NCBI GenBank assembly: GCA_966424055.1
Contig: CBJLMB010000007.1
Location: 122,063-186,062 of the forward strand
Length of the DNA: 64,000 nucleotides
Origin: Deminuibacter sp966424055
GTDB lineage: Bacteria; Bacteroidota; Bacteroidia; Chitinophagales; Chitinophagaceae
Direction of reading: 5' to 3'
Position numbers and translations under genes: made by a program. Of the stretch, positions 18,687 to 27,379 are shown piece by piece. Within the stretch, counting starts at the first letter, position 1, and every line of letters starts with the position of its first letter. The notes beneath the pieces are model-generated. The model saw nothing but the letters and a program-made list of their open reading frames with translations. It was not told where the DNA came from and searched no databases.

Positions 18687-18800
18687 GGTTGATTGGTTGA
18701 TTAGTTGATTGGTTGATTAGTTGATTGGTTGAAGGGGTGATTGGTTGAGAGGTTGATTGGTTGAGGGGGTGGGATGGTTAAGGGGGATGGGTAATGAGGG
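18687..18800. repeat. octamer tandem repeat (GGTTGATT family)
   Basis: About ten degenerate 8-bp units alternate GGTTGATT, AGTTGATT, GGTTGAGA and GGTTGAGG, then run into GGGGATGGGTAATGAGG. The same array and the same trailing sequence occur right of xerC (62487-62545); inverted copies lie left of xerC (61324-61366, 61512-61556). Confidence 0.9.
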
Positions 18801-18815
18801 TGTTATTAGATTTAA

Positions 18816-19256
18816 TTAAATGTCAATTGCTATCAGTTTGAAGGTGTTACTCCAGCCGTCGTAAGTGAAGCTGCAGAAGCGGAGTACATCCCTGCCGATA
18901 ACGCCATGGTAGGGGGCATTGGCATAATCTCCTTCCACTACATCAATAGGAAGGGCTTTGTCGCGGAAAATAGGCAGGTATAGTATACAACGGTAGCGTT
19001 TCAGCTGGTAGAGGCCACCCATACCATCTACAGTCGCCAGCTCATTGTATTCATTCAGTTGCAGGCGTTTAATATAATGACGGTCAAGTCCGGAGATATT
19101 CGAGCCGGTATCAATCAATAATTTCACTTTGCTGTAAACATCATAACCCTGGTGATTTTTAATGCTGAGAAAACTGATCTCATCGGTATGGATCTCTGCT
19201 TCTATAACAGGACCCTGATGCTCCAGGCTGGATATGGTTTGCTGAAATCCGTACAT
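18816..19256 (-). CDS. retropepsin-like aspartic protease domain protein
   Basis: This 146-residue soluble protein has LLIDTGSNISGL, a D-T-G catalytic motif of the retropepsin/aspartyl type. A later GVIGRDVLRFC matches the hydrophobic-hydrophobic-Gly second signature. Single-domain proteins of this type would have to dimerise to form an active site. No signal peptide is seen, so it is probably cytoplasmic. The substrate is unknown. It is transcribed towards the repeat array upstream of mnmA and divergently from ssb. Confidence 0.75.
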   Translation of the reverse strand: MYGFQQTISSLEHQGPVIEAEIHTDEISFLSIKNHQGYDVYSKVKLLIDTGSNISGLDRHYIKRLQLNEYNELATVDGMGGLYQLKRYRCILYLPIFRDKALPIDVVEGDYANAPYHGVIGRDVLRFCSFTYDGWSNTFKLIAIDI

Positions 19257-19410
19257 GCGTATTGTTTACAGCCACAAATTAAGGGAGAAAAATTTTCTCT
19301 AACTAATTGATTTATAATTGTTCATGTAAGAGGGGCAAATGCTTAAACAAAATGAAGTTCCTGTTGACGGAATTTGTTTATTTTGCTGAATTACTAAAAA
19401 GTGACACTGT

Positions 19411-19899
19411 ATGATTAAACTGCAAGTTATTGGAAACCTGGGTAAAGATTGTGTGTTAAACAATGTGAACGGTAAAAATGTCATCAATTTCAGCGTGGCA
19501 CATACGGAGCGTTTCCGGGATAACATGGGCAACCAGAAAGACAGGACTGTTTGGGTGGAATGTGCTTACTGGACCGACAGGACCGGTATCGCTCCTTATC
19601 TCAAAAAAGGAACACAGGTATATGTAGAAGGCAATCCTGACGTACGCACTTATCAAACACAAGACGGGCGGCAGGGTGCTTCACTCACGCTTCGTGTGCT
19701 GAGTGTACAGTTATTGAGTGCCAGGGCTGGTGCTGAAGGCGGCGAAGGTGGTGGTTCATCTTACCAGTCTTCCGGTGGTAATAATTATAGCGGCGGAAAT
19801 AACTATAGCAGTAATAACAACAACTACAACAGTGGTTCAGGCATGCCTTCCGCTGCTCCGAACGAATTGACAGAGCCATTGGATGATTTACCGTTTTAA
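19411..19899 (+). CDS. ssb: single-stranded DNA-binding protein
   Basis: An N-terminal OB-fold covers residues 1-105 (MIKLQVIGNLGKDC, INFSVAHTERFRD, VWVECAYWTD, YVEGNPDVRTY). A Gly/Asn/Ser-rich disordered linker (about 112-145) is followed by the acidic tip DDLPF that recruits replication and repair partners. The length of 162 residues is usual. The gene is monocistronic, with its own terminator. Confidence 0.95.
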   Translation: MIKLQVIGNLGKDCVLNNVNGKNVINFSVAHTERFRDNMGNQKDRTVWVECAYWTDRTGIAPYLKKGTQVYVEGNPDVRTYQTQDGRQGASLTLRVLSVQLLSARAGAEGGEGGGSSYQSSGGNNYSGGNNYSSNNNNYNSGSGMPSAAPNELTEPLDDLPF

Positions 19900-19935
19900 G
19901 AAAGAACCCAGGTAATACCAGATACTCATTTTTAG

Positions 19936-19968
19936 AAAAGGACAGTTCAAAAGCAGCTGTCCTTTTTT
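19936..19968 (+). terminator. ssb terminator
   Basis: AAAAGGACAG (19936-19945) pairs with CTGTCCTTTT, followed by more T. Confidence 0.85.
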
Positions 19969-20007
19969 ATTTATCTGTTAATTTCGGGCCCTCAAAAAAG
20001 ATGCTCA

Positions 20008-22218
20008 ATGAAGAAAACCTTGTTCAGTTTAACAACCCTGTTGTTGGCAGGAACTGTGTCGGCACAGCGTGTGACAGATTATGTAGATCCTTTTATCGGC
20101 ACCGCCGCACATGGCCATACATATCCCGGCGCTACAGTGCCCTTTGGTATGGTGCAGCTGAGCCCGGATAATGGAACAGGAGGATGGGACTGGTGCAGTG
20201 GTTACAATTACAGTGATTCAGTGATCGCGGGTTTCAGTCATACACATTTAAGTGGAACAGGTATCGGTGATCTCATGGATATCTCTGTGCTGCCCATAAC
20301 AGGTCACCAACCATCTACAGAAAAAATACGCAGCAGTTTTTCACATAAAGAAGAAAAAGCTTCCCCGGGTTATTACAGCGTGGTATTGAAAGATTTTCAT
20401 GTAAAAGCCGAATTAACAGCTGCCCGCTATGCAGGTATACACCGGTATACTTTTCCTGAAAGTAATTCATCGATGATCCGTTTTGATCTTGGTTTTGCAT
20501 TGAACTGGGACAAGGCCACCAGCTGTATGTTCAAGAGAATAGACGACAGCACCTTTGCTGGTTACCGCTATTCTACCGGCTGGGCAAAAGACCAGCGTGT
20601 GTTTTTTGCTGTAAGATTAAGCAAGCCTGTTAAATCGGTTGCCTTTTTTAAAGGTGGCAACAGGGTGGCCACAGATGAGATCAATGACAAACAAAGCATT
20701 GCCTGTCTTTTATTCGACACCCGCCAGGATGAACAGATTGAAATGAAAGTGGCCCTGAGCTTTGCCAATATAGAAGGCGCACTGGCAGCGGTGAATGCAT
20801 TGAAAGACCAGCATTTTGACGGCATCAGGAAACAGGCGGAGGAAAGCTGGGAGAAGGAACTGGGCAAAGTAAAGATCACCACGCCGGATACCCGGTTGAA
20901 ACAGGTTTTTTATACGGCGCTTTACCATGCATTTGAGGCACCGGTGAATTTTACAGATATCAACGGCAACTACAAATCTGTGAGTGGTGCAGTGCAGCAT
21001 GCTGATCATCCTGTTTATACAGTGAGCTCATTGTGGGATGTGTTCCGTGCAGAGAACCCGCTGTTCACACTTTTGCAGCCTGCACGTGTACCGGATATCA
21101 TCAACTCGTACCTGGCATTTTATGATCAGAGTGGACTGTTGCCGGTGTGGGACCTGGAGTTTAATGAAACCAATTGCATGACAGGGTATCATTGTGTACC
21201 CATTGTTGCGGATGCTATTTTAAAAGATATACCAGGCTTCGATGTGAATAAAGCCTATGAGGCCATGAAAAAAAGTGCCATGCAGCAGATCAGGGGTACT
21301 GACCTGTATCGCCAGTATGGTTATGTGCCGCAGGATAAATATGGCAGCAGTGTAACCGTTACACTGGAATATGCTTTTGATGACTGGTGTATTGCACAAG
21401 TGGCCAAAAAACTGGGCCACCAGGATGAGTACGCGTTGTTTATGAAAAGAACCGCATCCTGGAAGAATTTGTTTGATCCCTCTATTGGTTTTGCAAGGGC
21501 CAAAAACAGCGATGGTACATGGGTAACACCTTTCGACCCGTATTTTTCAGAACATGACCCCAGGAAAGCGATGTTCACTGAAGGCAATGCCTGGCAACAC
21601 AGCTGGTTTGTTCCGCAGGATGTATACGGACTGATACAGGCGCATGGCGGTGAAACAGCTTTTCTTACCAAACTGGATTCTTTGTTTACCATCAGCTCTG
21701 AACTGAAAGGTGCCAATACTTCGCCTGATATCAGCGGATTGATAGGGCAGTATGCACATGGCAACGAACCCAGCCATCATATCGCATACTTATACAACTA
21801 TATTGGCAAGCCTTATAAAACAGCAGAGCGGGTACGTTATATCACCAGTCATCTGTACACCAACCAGCCAGACGGGTTATGCGGTAATGAAGACTGCGGG
21901 CAGATGAGCGCCTGGTATGTGTTCAGTGCGCTGGGCTTTTACCCGGTGAACGCTGCCAGTGGCGAATATGTGATCGGTGCCCCACTGATGCAGGCTGCCA
22001 GCATTCAATTGCCTGGTAATAAAAACTTCCGCATAGTGGCAAAAGGGCTTTCTGAAAAAAATATATATATTCAGAAAGCTACGCTAAACAGTAAGCCTTA
22101 CAGCAAATCATTTATTAAACATACTGATATAACAAAAGGTGGTGAACTGGTATTAACCATGGGGCCGAAGCCTTCGGCTGAATGGGGAGTGAAAGAAACT
22201 GACCGTCCCGGAAAATAA
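20008..22218 (+). CDS. GH92 alpha-mannosidase, secreted
   Basis: After a signal peptide (MKKTLFSLTTLLLAGTVSAQ) the 736-residue protein matches GH92 exo-alpha-mannosidases throughout. Seen: YVDPFIGTAAHGHTYPGA, GFSHTHLSGTG, SSLWDVFRAENPLF, and the C-terminal GNEPSHHIAYLYNY with EDCGQMSAWYV that shapes the calcium-dependent active site. GH92 enzymes release alpha-1,2/1,3/1,4/1,6-linked mannose; the linkage cannot be assigned here. GH76 and GH125 genes occur 30 kb away. No SusC/SusD pair is present beside it. Confidence 0.93.
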   Translation: MKKTLFSLTTLLLAGTVSAQRVTDYVDPFIGTAAHGHTYPGATVPFGMVQLSPDNGTGGWDWCSGYNYSDSVIAGFSHTHLSGTGIGDLMDISVLPITGHQPSTEKIRSSFSHKEEKASPGYYSVVLKDFHVKAELTAARYAGIHRYTFPESNSSMIRFDLGFALNWDKATSCMFKRIDDSTFAGYRYSTGWAKDQRVFFAVRLSKPVKSVAFFKGGNRVATDEINDKQSIACLLFDTRQDEQIEMKVALSFANIEGALAAVNALKDQHFDGIRKQAEESWEKELGKVKITTPDTRLKQVFYTALYHAFEAPVNFTDINGNYKSVSGAVQHADHPVYTVSSLWDVFRAENPLFTLLQPARVPDIINSYLAFYDQSGLLPVWDLEFNETNCMTGYHCVPIVADAILKDIPGFDVNKAYEAMKKSAMQQIRGTDLYRQYGYVPQDKYGSSVTVTLEYAFDDWCIAQVAKKLGHQDEYALFMKRTASWKNLFDPSIGFARAKNSDGTWVTPFDPYFSEHDPRKAMFTEGNAWQHSWFVPQDVYGLIQAHGGETAFLTKLDSLFTISSELKGANTSPDISGLIGQYAHGNEPSHHIAYLYNYIGKPYKTAERVRYITSHLYTNQPDGLCGNEDCGQMSAWYVFSALGFYPVNAASGEYVIGAPLMQAASIQLPGNKNFRIVAKGLSEKNIYIQKATLNSKPYSKSFIKHTDITKGGELVLTMGPKPSAEWGVKETDRPGK

Positions 22219-22240
22219 TAGTAAGTAAAGATGATCTTAC

Positions 22241-22272
22241 AAGGCACCAGCTTCAGGCGGTGCCTTTTTTTT
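22241..22272 (+). terminator. GH92 gene terminator
   Basis: AAGGCACC (22241-22248) pairs with GGTGCCTT (22259-22266), followed by six further T. Confidence 0.85.
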
Positions 22273-22295
22273 GTGCTGATCTGCCTTCAACAGTA

Positions 22296-22697
22296 TCAGT
22301 TCCTGTATTGGTATTTCAACGGTATAAGCTCCTGTACCGGTGTTTTAAACAAACCCTGCTCATCCTGCAAAATAACCCAGGCGGTAGGCGAATAATCGGC
22401 GATCAGTTCCCTGCACATTCCACAAGGGGATACTACCTGCTCATTTTTGTAAACGGCAACGATCGTATCTATTTCCGTATCGCCCTGTACTGCTGCTGCA
22501 CCGATGGCTACCGCTTCTGCGCAAACAGCTATCCTGCCTACATAAGCTTCCAGGTGCAGGCCCTCAAAAACCTGTCCTGACCTGGTTTTCAGCACGGCGC
22601 TTACTGCGTGCCAGTCTTCTTTTTGCCGTTTGCGTATAATTTGCCGGGCCTGTTCTACGAGTGCAAGATCTGCAGTGGTTAATGCTGTCCGTTTCAT
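22296..22697 (-). CDS. cytidine deaminase-fold enzyme, resembles blasticidin-S deaminase
   Basis: The 133-residue protein has the zinc-dependent deaminase motifs VCAEAVAIG (Cys ligand and catalytic Glu) and SPCGMCRE (two Cys ligands). From memory of the families, HLEAYVGRIAVCAEA, VVSPCGMCRELI and ELIPLKY resemble the Bacillus cereus blasticidin-S deaminase more than housekeeping Cdd; this needs a search. The frame is open to 22760, but MKRTALTTADLALVEQ at 22697 is the likely start, 13 bp after the stop of the upstream YkuD-like gene. The likely reaction is hydrolytic deamination of a cytidine-type base; the physiological substrate is unknown. Confidence 0.82.
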   Translation of the reverse strand: MKRTALTTADLALVEQARQIIRKRQKEDWHAVSAVLKTRSGQVFEGLHLEAYVGRIAVCAEAVAIGAAAVQGDTEIDTIVAVYKNEQVVSPCGMCRELIADYSPTAWVILQDEQGLFKTPVQELIPLKYQYRN

Positions 22698-22710
22698 CGG
22701 TGATATTATT

Positions 22711-24021
22711 TTAATGACTGCCTGCTGCGGGTTTACCAGACAATTTCTTTTCTGCTGCATCAGCCCATTGTTCCAACTCTTCGCGGTTTACGGCTTTTGA
22801 TTGATTGTTGAGATTGATCACCATTAAATATCCCGTTTCACCTGGAGTGGCAATAAAAGTATTGACCAGGTTGAACTGATCGCTGTTTATAAAACTGCCA
22901 TTGAATTCATTCCATATCTCTTTTGCACACAGGCAGCCGAGTGTAGGCGTAAGCGGGTAAAAAGGCTGTCCCTTAAAGTACTCGGGGTTGAGTGTTGTGC
23001 CGTGTGCAATAATTTCTGAGCGGCCCGTTTTGCCGGCATAAAATGCTTCTGTAATCGGTGCATACGACTGCCATGATGCGGGCAGCAGGTTTAAGTAATT
23101 GCTCAATGCATCGCGGGTAGAATCATAAGGTGTATGCCAGTACAGGCTGTCTGATTCAAATGGTAATACCATTTGCAGGTTGGGTGTGGGGCCTATAAAA
23201 TTATTGTGGGCAACAGCGGTACCCTGTATGCTATAAATGCCCTGTGGAGTATTGCCATTGGTAATAAAATAGGGCAGGTTAGAAGCAGCCCTCGCCAGTT
23301 GTTCAAATACCAGCAGTTTGCCGGCGTCATCTCTTGCAAAATGTCCATCGGCATACTGAACAATGGCAAGCCCGGGGTAATCGCGGTTCCAGCGCTGAAA
23401 TGAATAAATTATTTTTTGTCCCACCGCCTGCTGGTGAAGAAACAGGTCAGTTACAGGAGGTGTGGGCTGTTGAGTATAAGACTGGTGCAGGGCAAGGTAT
23501 TGTTTCAATGTTGCAAGCAAGGGCAGGGTATCTGCACCGGGAAATTTTTGTTTCAGCAAACCCTGCAGGTTCATCAGCCGGTTTAAAGAAGCATCTTCAC
23601 GGTACAGGTAAAGCGCTTCCATCGCAAATAGCTTGGGTACTGTTTCTTTCTGCAACAATTGCTGCATGGCATTGCTGTAGGCTGCGGGGTATACCGTGTA
23701 AGCGGCTTCCAGTAAAGCTCTTTTAGTGGGGTATTGAAGGGAATCGTAGCCGGCAAATAGCTTATCCAGTCCATTTTTAATTTGCGGCGATCGCAAAAGG
23801 AACTGGGAGATAGACCAGCAAGCTGATTCATACTGGTCTTCCGTATTACTGTCCAGTGGTTCGGCAAAAGGCTGGTTGATCACCTTTTCCCGTAGATAAT
23901 GATCGAATGATTGTCGTTTATTATAAAGAACAACATCGGTATGGATGGTTTCCCTGGAGAACTGCGCCCACAATGAACAAGCCAGCAATAACCCGAGCAT
24001 AGTAAGTGTACAACGCTTCAT
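22711..24021 (-). CDS. secreted protein with a divergent L,D-transpeptidase (YkuD)-like region
   Basis: A signal peptide (MKRCTLTMLGLLLACSLWAQ) precedes an approximately 210-residue helical region. Next comes NGNTPQGIYSI, which fits the TPxGxF/Y signature of YkuD domains. About 100 residues later AHGTTLNPEYF...TPTLGCLC fits the HG...[ST]xGC active-site pattern, with Leu where the canonical SHGC has His. This suggests a diverged murein L,D-transpeptidase-type fold, but activity is uncertain. Two other cysteines (CLCAKE) flank the site. It is the first gene of a probable two-gene unit with the deaminase. Confidence 0.6.
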   Translation of the reverse strand: MKRCTLTMLGLLLACSLWAQFSRETIHTDVVLYNKRQSFDHYLREKVINQPFAEPLDSNTEDQYESACWSISQFLLRSPQIKNGLDKLFAGYDSLQYPTKRALLEAAYTVYPAAYSNAMQQLLQKETVPKLFAMEALYLYREDASLNRLMNLQGLLKQKFPGADTLPLLATLKQYLALHQSYTQQPTPPVTDLFLHQQAVGQKIIYSFQRWNRDYPGLAIVQYADGHFARDDAGKLLVFEQLARAASNLPYFITNGNTPQGIYSIQGTAVAHNNFIGPTPNLQMVLPFESDSLYWHTPYDSTRDALSNYLNLLPASWQSYAPITEAFYAGKTGRSEIIAHGTTLNPEYFKGQPFYPLTPTLGCLCAKEIWNEFNGSFINSDQFNLVNTFIATPGETGYLMVINLNNQSKAVNREELEQWADAAEKKLSGKPAAGSH

Positions 24022-24047
24022 GGGATAAAATTAAACTATTTATTACA

Positions 24048-24096
24048 GTCGCCCGCGTCCCGCGGGTGACCTCTATCCATTGCGCATCCTGCGCCT
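24048..24096 (+). repeat. REP element left of the RAYT gene
   Basis: A two-hairpin element. The first palindrome has arms CCCGCG and CGCGGG around TCC (24048-24070). About 12 bp on, GCGC-atcct-GCGC forms a second hairpin. The direct copy at 24762 shares about 45 of 49 positions. Confidence 0.85.
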
Positions 24097-24148
24097 GGAA
24101 ATGGCTATAAAACTTGTATTTGCGCGCTTATCGCAGTAAATTCAATGT

Positions 24149-24675
24149 ATGAGCGAATTGCGTAAGGCTAACTATGATGCACTATTCTTCGTAACACTGA
24201 CCGTTGTTGGCTGGGTGGATGTTTTCAGCCGGAAATACTACGCAGATATTGTGATGAATGCCCTTCGGTTTTACCAGCAATACCAGGCCTGGATATTTAT
24301 GGATATGTGCTTATGACCAACCATCTGCACCTCCTCGCTACACAACGGAATGGAGAACTGAATAAACTTCTGGGTTATTTTAAAAGCTATACCGGTAAGG
24401 AAATTGTTAAAGCAATACAGGAGCAGCCGGAGAGCCGGCGTGACTGGATGTTAATGGTGTTCCGTTATCATGCCAAGTGTAAATCGAATTACAAAGAATA
24501 TCATTTCTGGCAGCAGGCCAATCATGCCATTGATTGTTTTTTGTATGAGCTGGCGATGCAGAAGCTGGAGTATATGCACCAGAATCCCGTTCGCGCCGGG
24601 TATGTGGAGAATGCGGCAGATTGGCTGTATAGCAGTGCACATATACGATCGCCTTTGAAAGTACTGGCATTATGA
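24149..24675 (+). pseudogene. REP-associated tyrosine transposase (RAYT), frameshifted
   Basis: The coding frame opens at 24149 (MSELRKANYDALFFVTLTVV) and reaches a TGA 26 bp past the break. One base appears missing near 24286-24287. Reading on in the next frame restores GLDIYGYVLMTNHLHLLA, with the HUH motif NHLHLL. The rest follows: SYTGKEIVKAI, FWQ, and EYMHQNPVRAGYV with the catalytic tyrosine. This order is that of RAYT/Y1 transposases (about 175 residues). REP palindromes flank it on both sides, as in known RAYT-REP units. As sequenced it should be inactive unless the shift is a sequencing error. Confidence 0.88.
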
Positions 24676-24722
24676 TGGGGTTTGTTAAAAAGAAGTGGCA
24701 GCAGGATGCTGCGGAGATAATC

Positions 24723-24745
24723 GTCACCCGCGGGACGCGGGCGAC
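24723..24745 (-). repeat. REP palindrome, inverted copy right of the RAYT gene
   Basis: The exact reverse complement of the 23-bp palindrome at 24048-24070. It begins 48 bp after the RAYT stop codon. Confidence 0.9.
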
Positions 24746-24761
24746 TGCCCAGAGCGTATTA

Positions 24762-24810
24762 GTCGCCCGCGTCCCGCGGGTGCCCCCTATCCATTACGCA
24801 TCCTGCGTAT
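24762..24810 (+). repeat. REP element right of the RAYT gene, direct copy
   Basis: Same orientation and order as 24048-24096. In its second hairpin the arms read ACGC/GCGT instead of GCGC/GCGC, a compensated change. Confidence 0.85.
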
Positions 24811-24846
24811 ACCACACCGCTTTTATTTCTTCCTTAACTTGCACCA

Positions 24847-25923
24847 ATGGAAAAGATATTTACCTATCAACAGTTATACGATTTCACTGCCAAAATATTC
24901 CTGGCCATAGGCTGCTCACCCGATGATGCAGCGCTTGCCACCCGCACTTTATTATCCGCTGATGTAAGAGGTATCGACAGCCATGGCGTAGCCCGCCTGA
25001 GTGGCTATGTACGGCTATGGGAAGCCAAAAGGATCAATGCCACTCCCTCCATCAAGATAGTGCATGAAACCCCTTCTACCGCAGTAGTAGATGGCGATGC
25101 CGGACTAGGTTTGGTTGTGGCCCCGTTTGCGATGAAGGTGGCGATCGAAAAAGCTGCTAATGCTGGTACCGGATGGGTAAGCGTTCGTAACAGCAACCAT
25201 TTTGGTATAGCCGGCCAGCATGCAATGATGGCATTACAATATGATATGATTGGTATGGCTATGACCAATGCAAGCGCATTGGTAGCACCTACCTTCAGCA
25301 TAGAGCGGATGCTGGGCACTAATCCCATTGCTGTTGCCATTCCTGCACAGAAAGAACCGCCGTTTGTCGCTGATTTTGCCACCACTACAGCCGCCAATGG
25401 CAAACTGGAAATTCTGCAGCGTAAAAATGCAGAAGCACCGCTTGGCTGGGTACAGGATATGGCGGGGCATCCCACCACAGATGCCAATGCATTAAAGCAA
25501 AACGGTGCATTGCTGCCACTGGGCAGCGACAGGGAGCATGGCAGCCACAAAGGATATGCGCTCGGCGCTATCGTCGATATATTTTCTGCCGTGCTCAGCG
25601 GAGCCAGCTATGGCCCATGGGCACCACCTTTCCCGGCGTATGTGCCAATGCCGCAGAATATGCCGGGTGAGGGACTGGGACATTTTTTTGGCGCCATGCG
25701 GGTGGATGCATTCCGCCCGGCAGATGAATTTAAACAGCATATGGATAACTGGATAGGCCGTTTCAGAAAAGCACAGCCTGCACAGGGATATGAAAAAGTA
25801 CTGATACCCGGCGATCCTGAAAGAGAAATGGAAGAGGCCCGGATGAAAAACGGCATTCCCATGGTGGCAGCTGTAGTCAGCGACTTGAAGCAACTGGCAG
25901 AGAAATTTGCTGTTCAATTATGA
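24847..25923 (+). CDS. malate/L-lactate dehydrogenase family oxidoreductase
   Basis: The 358-residue protein belongs to the Ldh2/MDH2 (YlbC/AllD/ComC-type) NAD(P)-dependent 2-hydroxyacid dehydrogenase family, unrelated to classic MDH. Signatures seen: DVRGIDSHGVARL, VSVRNSNHFGIAGQ, MLGTNPIAVAIP and HGSHKGYALGAIVD. The length is typical. The substrate (malate, lactate, ureidoglycolate or another 2-hydroxyacid) cannot be assigned. It begins 37 bp after the right REP element and ends in its own terminator. Confidence 0.9.
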   Translation: MEKIFTYQQLYDFTAKIFLAIGCSPDDAALATRTLLSADVRGIDSHGVARLSGYVRLWEAKRINATPSIKIVHETPSTAVVDGDAGLGLVVAPFAMKVAIEKAANAGTGWVSVRNSNHFGIAGQHAMMALQYDMIGMAMTNASALVAPTFSIERMLGTNPIAVAIPAQKEPPFVADFATTTAANGKLEILQRKNAEAPLGWVQDMAGHPTTDANALKQNGALLPLGSDREHGSHKGYALGAIVDIFSAVLSGASYGPWAPPFPAYVPMPQNMPGEGLGHFFGAMRVDAFRPADEFKQHMDNWIGRFRKAQPAQGYEKVLIPGDPEREMEEARMKNGIPMVAAVVSDLKQLAEKFAVQL

Positions 25924-26003
25924 TCGTAAGTGTACTTATTTTCCCCGGCAGGAAGAATAAAGACCATATATTTCAACTGCATCCAATTGCAATACTTAGT
26001 AAT

Positions 26004-26029
26004 AAAACCATCTTCCCGGAGATGGTTTT
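26004..26029 (+). terminator. terminator after the dehydrogenase gene
   Basis: AAAACCATCT (26004-26013) pairs with AGATGGTTTT (26020-26029). Confidence 0.8.
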
Positions 26030-26111
26030 AAGTTTTATAGCAGGATAAAAACGCTTTTAAAATATTGTCTTTAATAACTAAAAATTTAGTTATATTGCGG
26101 GTCTTGAAAAT

Positions 26112-27368
26112 ATGTTTACCCGGTACTTCTTTATATTGTCTTTTCTGTTGTGGCAGTATGCTGCAGATGCGCAGGCTATTATCAAAGGCGTGGTAACAGA
26201 TAAAGAGACAGGTAAGCCGCTTAACGGCGCCAGTGTGTTTATGAGTAATACCTCTTTTGGAACAGCCTCCCGCGAAGACGGCAGCTTTGTGCTTGAATCC
26301 CTGCCCTCAGGAAAATATGATATGGTGGTTTCTGCTGTCGGTTATGAAACAATGGTGTTCAGCATACAAACATCAGACGTGCAAACACTCCGCCGCATTG
26401 CTCTCCAGCCTAAGGTGAACGAGTTGCAGGCGGTGGTACTGGAACCATATGAAAAAAACGGCTGGGAAAAATGGGGCCGCTTTTTCATGGAAAATTTTAT
26501 CGGCACTTCAGCCATGGCAGCGGAATGCAAATTGAAAAATTACCAGGTAATTCATTTTCGCAACAACAAAGCCCGCAATGAACTGAAGGCCATTGCCAAT
26601 GAACCGCTTATCATTGAAAATAAGGCATTGGGATATACGGTAAAATACCAGCTGGAAGAATTCACGTATAAATTCAATGAAAAATACCTGCTGTTTACGG
26701 GCTATCCATTGTTTCAGCCCATGATCGGACGGAAAGGGCAACAACGCCGGTGGAATGCTAACAGGGAGGAGGTATACCATGGCTCTGTTATGCATTTTAT
26801 GCGCAGTGTATACCGTAACCGTTTACAGGAAAACCATTTCCTGGTTTACCGGATGAAGAAAATGCCCAACCTGGAAAAGAAAAGGATAAAGCAGTTGTAT
26901 GCAAGCGGTATGCAGCATACAACCAGCAATAAGGTGGATATGCATATGGTGATTACACAACCGGGACGCCAGGTTAGTTTGCCCGGAAGCGATTCTACTG
27001 ATTATTACAGCAAGATACTGCGGCAACCGGATGAAATAAGCGTACTGAGTACCCAACTTTTATCTGGTGACAGTATCGCCTATGCAATTGATTCTACCAC
27101 CGCCGGTATGGATTTTCCCGACTACCTGCAGATCGTGTATACCGGTAAAGATGAGCCATTGCTATACCTGCAGCAATCGATGAACGCTGGCAAGAAACCC
27201 GGATACATTACTTCGCAGATCACACTGATCAATAAAAAACCGTTAGAAATTTACAGTAACGGTGTTTATTATAACCCCGTAGATATGCTGAGCTCAGGCT
27301 ACTGGGGCTGGTCAGAGAAAATGGACCAGATGCTGCCATTTGATTATACGCCAGCGAAGCGGGAATGA
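26112..27368 (+). CDS. secreted protein with carboxypeptidase-regulatory-like (CarbD) domain
   Basis: A signal peptide (ending ADAQ) is followed by a CarboxypepD_reg-like beta-sandwich, residues 22-105: IIKGVVTDKETGKPLNGASV, GSFVLESLPSGKYDMVVSAVGYE. The remaining 300 residues have no recognised catalytic motif and are of the uncharacterised type often fused to this domain in Bacteroidota. It is not a TonB-dependent receptor: no plug or barrel follows and the protein is too short. It is probably envelope-associated. Downstream lies the repeat-rich gap. Confidence 0.8.
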   Translation: MFTRYFFILSFLLWQYAADAQAIIKGVVTDKETGKPLNGASVFMSNTSFGTASREDGSFVLESLPSGKYDMVVSAVGYETMVFSIQTSDVQTLRRIALQPKVNELQAVVLEPYEKNGWEKWGRFFMENFIGTSAMAAECKLKNYQVIHFRNNKARNELKAIANEPLIIENKALGYTVKYQLEEFTYKFNEKYLLFTGYPLFQPMIGRKGQQRRWNANREEVYHGSVMHFMRSVYRNRLQENHFLVYRMKKMPNLEKKRIKQLYASGMQHTTSNKVDMHMVITQPGRQVSLPGSDSTDYYSKILRQPDEISVLSTQLLSGDSIAYAIDSTTAGMDFPDYLQIVYTGKDEPLLYLQQSMNAGKKPGYITSQITLINKKPLEIYSNGVYYNPVDMLSSGYWGWSEKMDQMLPFDYTPAKRE

Positions 27369-27379
27369 GGAGGCGGTTT

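Noticed and set aside
22241..22272. REP-like palindrome
   Set aside because: A GGTGCC/GGCACC stem followed by a T run is an ordinary terminator for the GH92 gene.
24149..24675. Programmed frameshift producing an active transposase
   Set aside because: No slippery heptamer is visible at 24280-24290, and one lost base explains the break. I therefore list it as a pseudogene.
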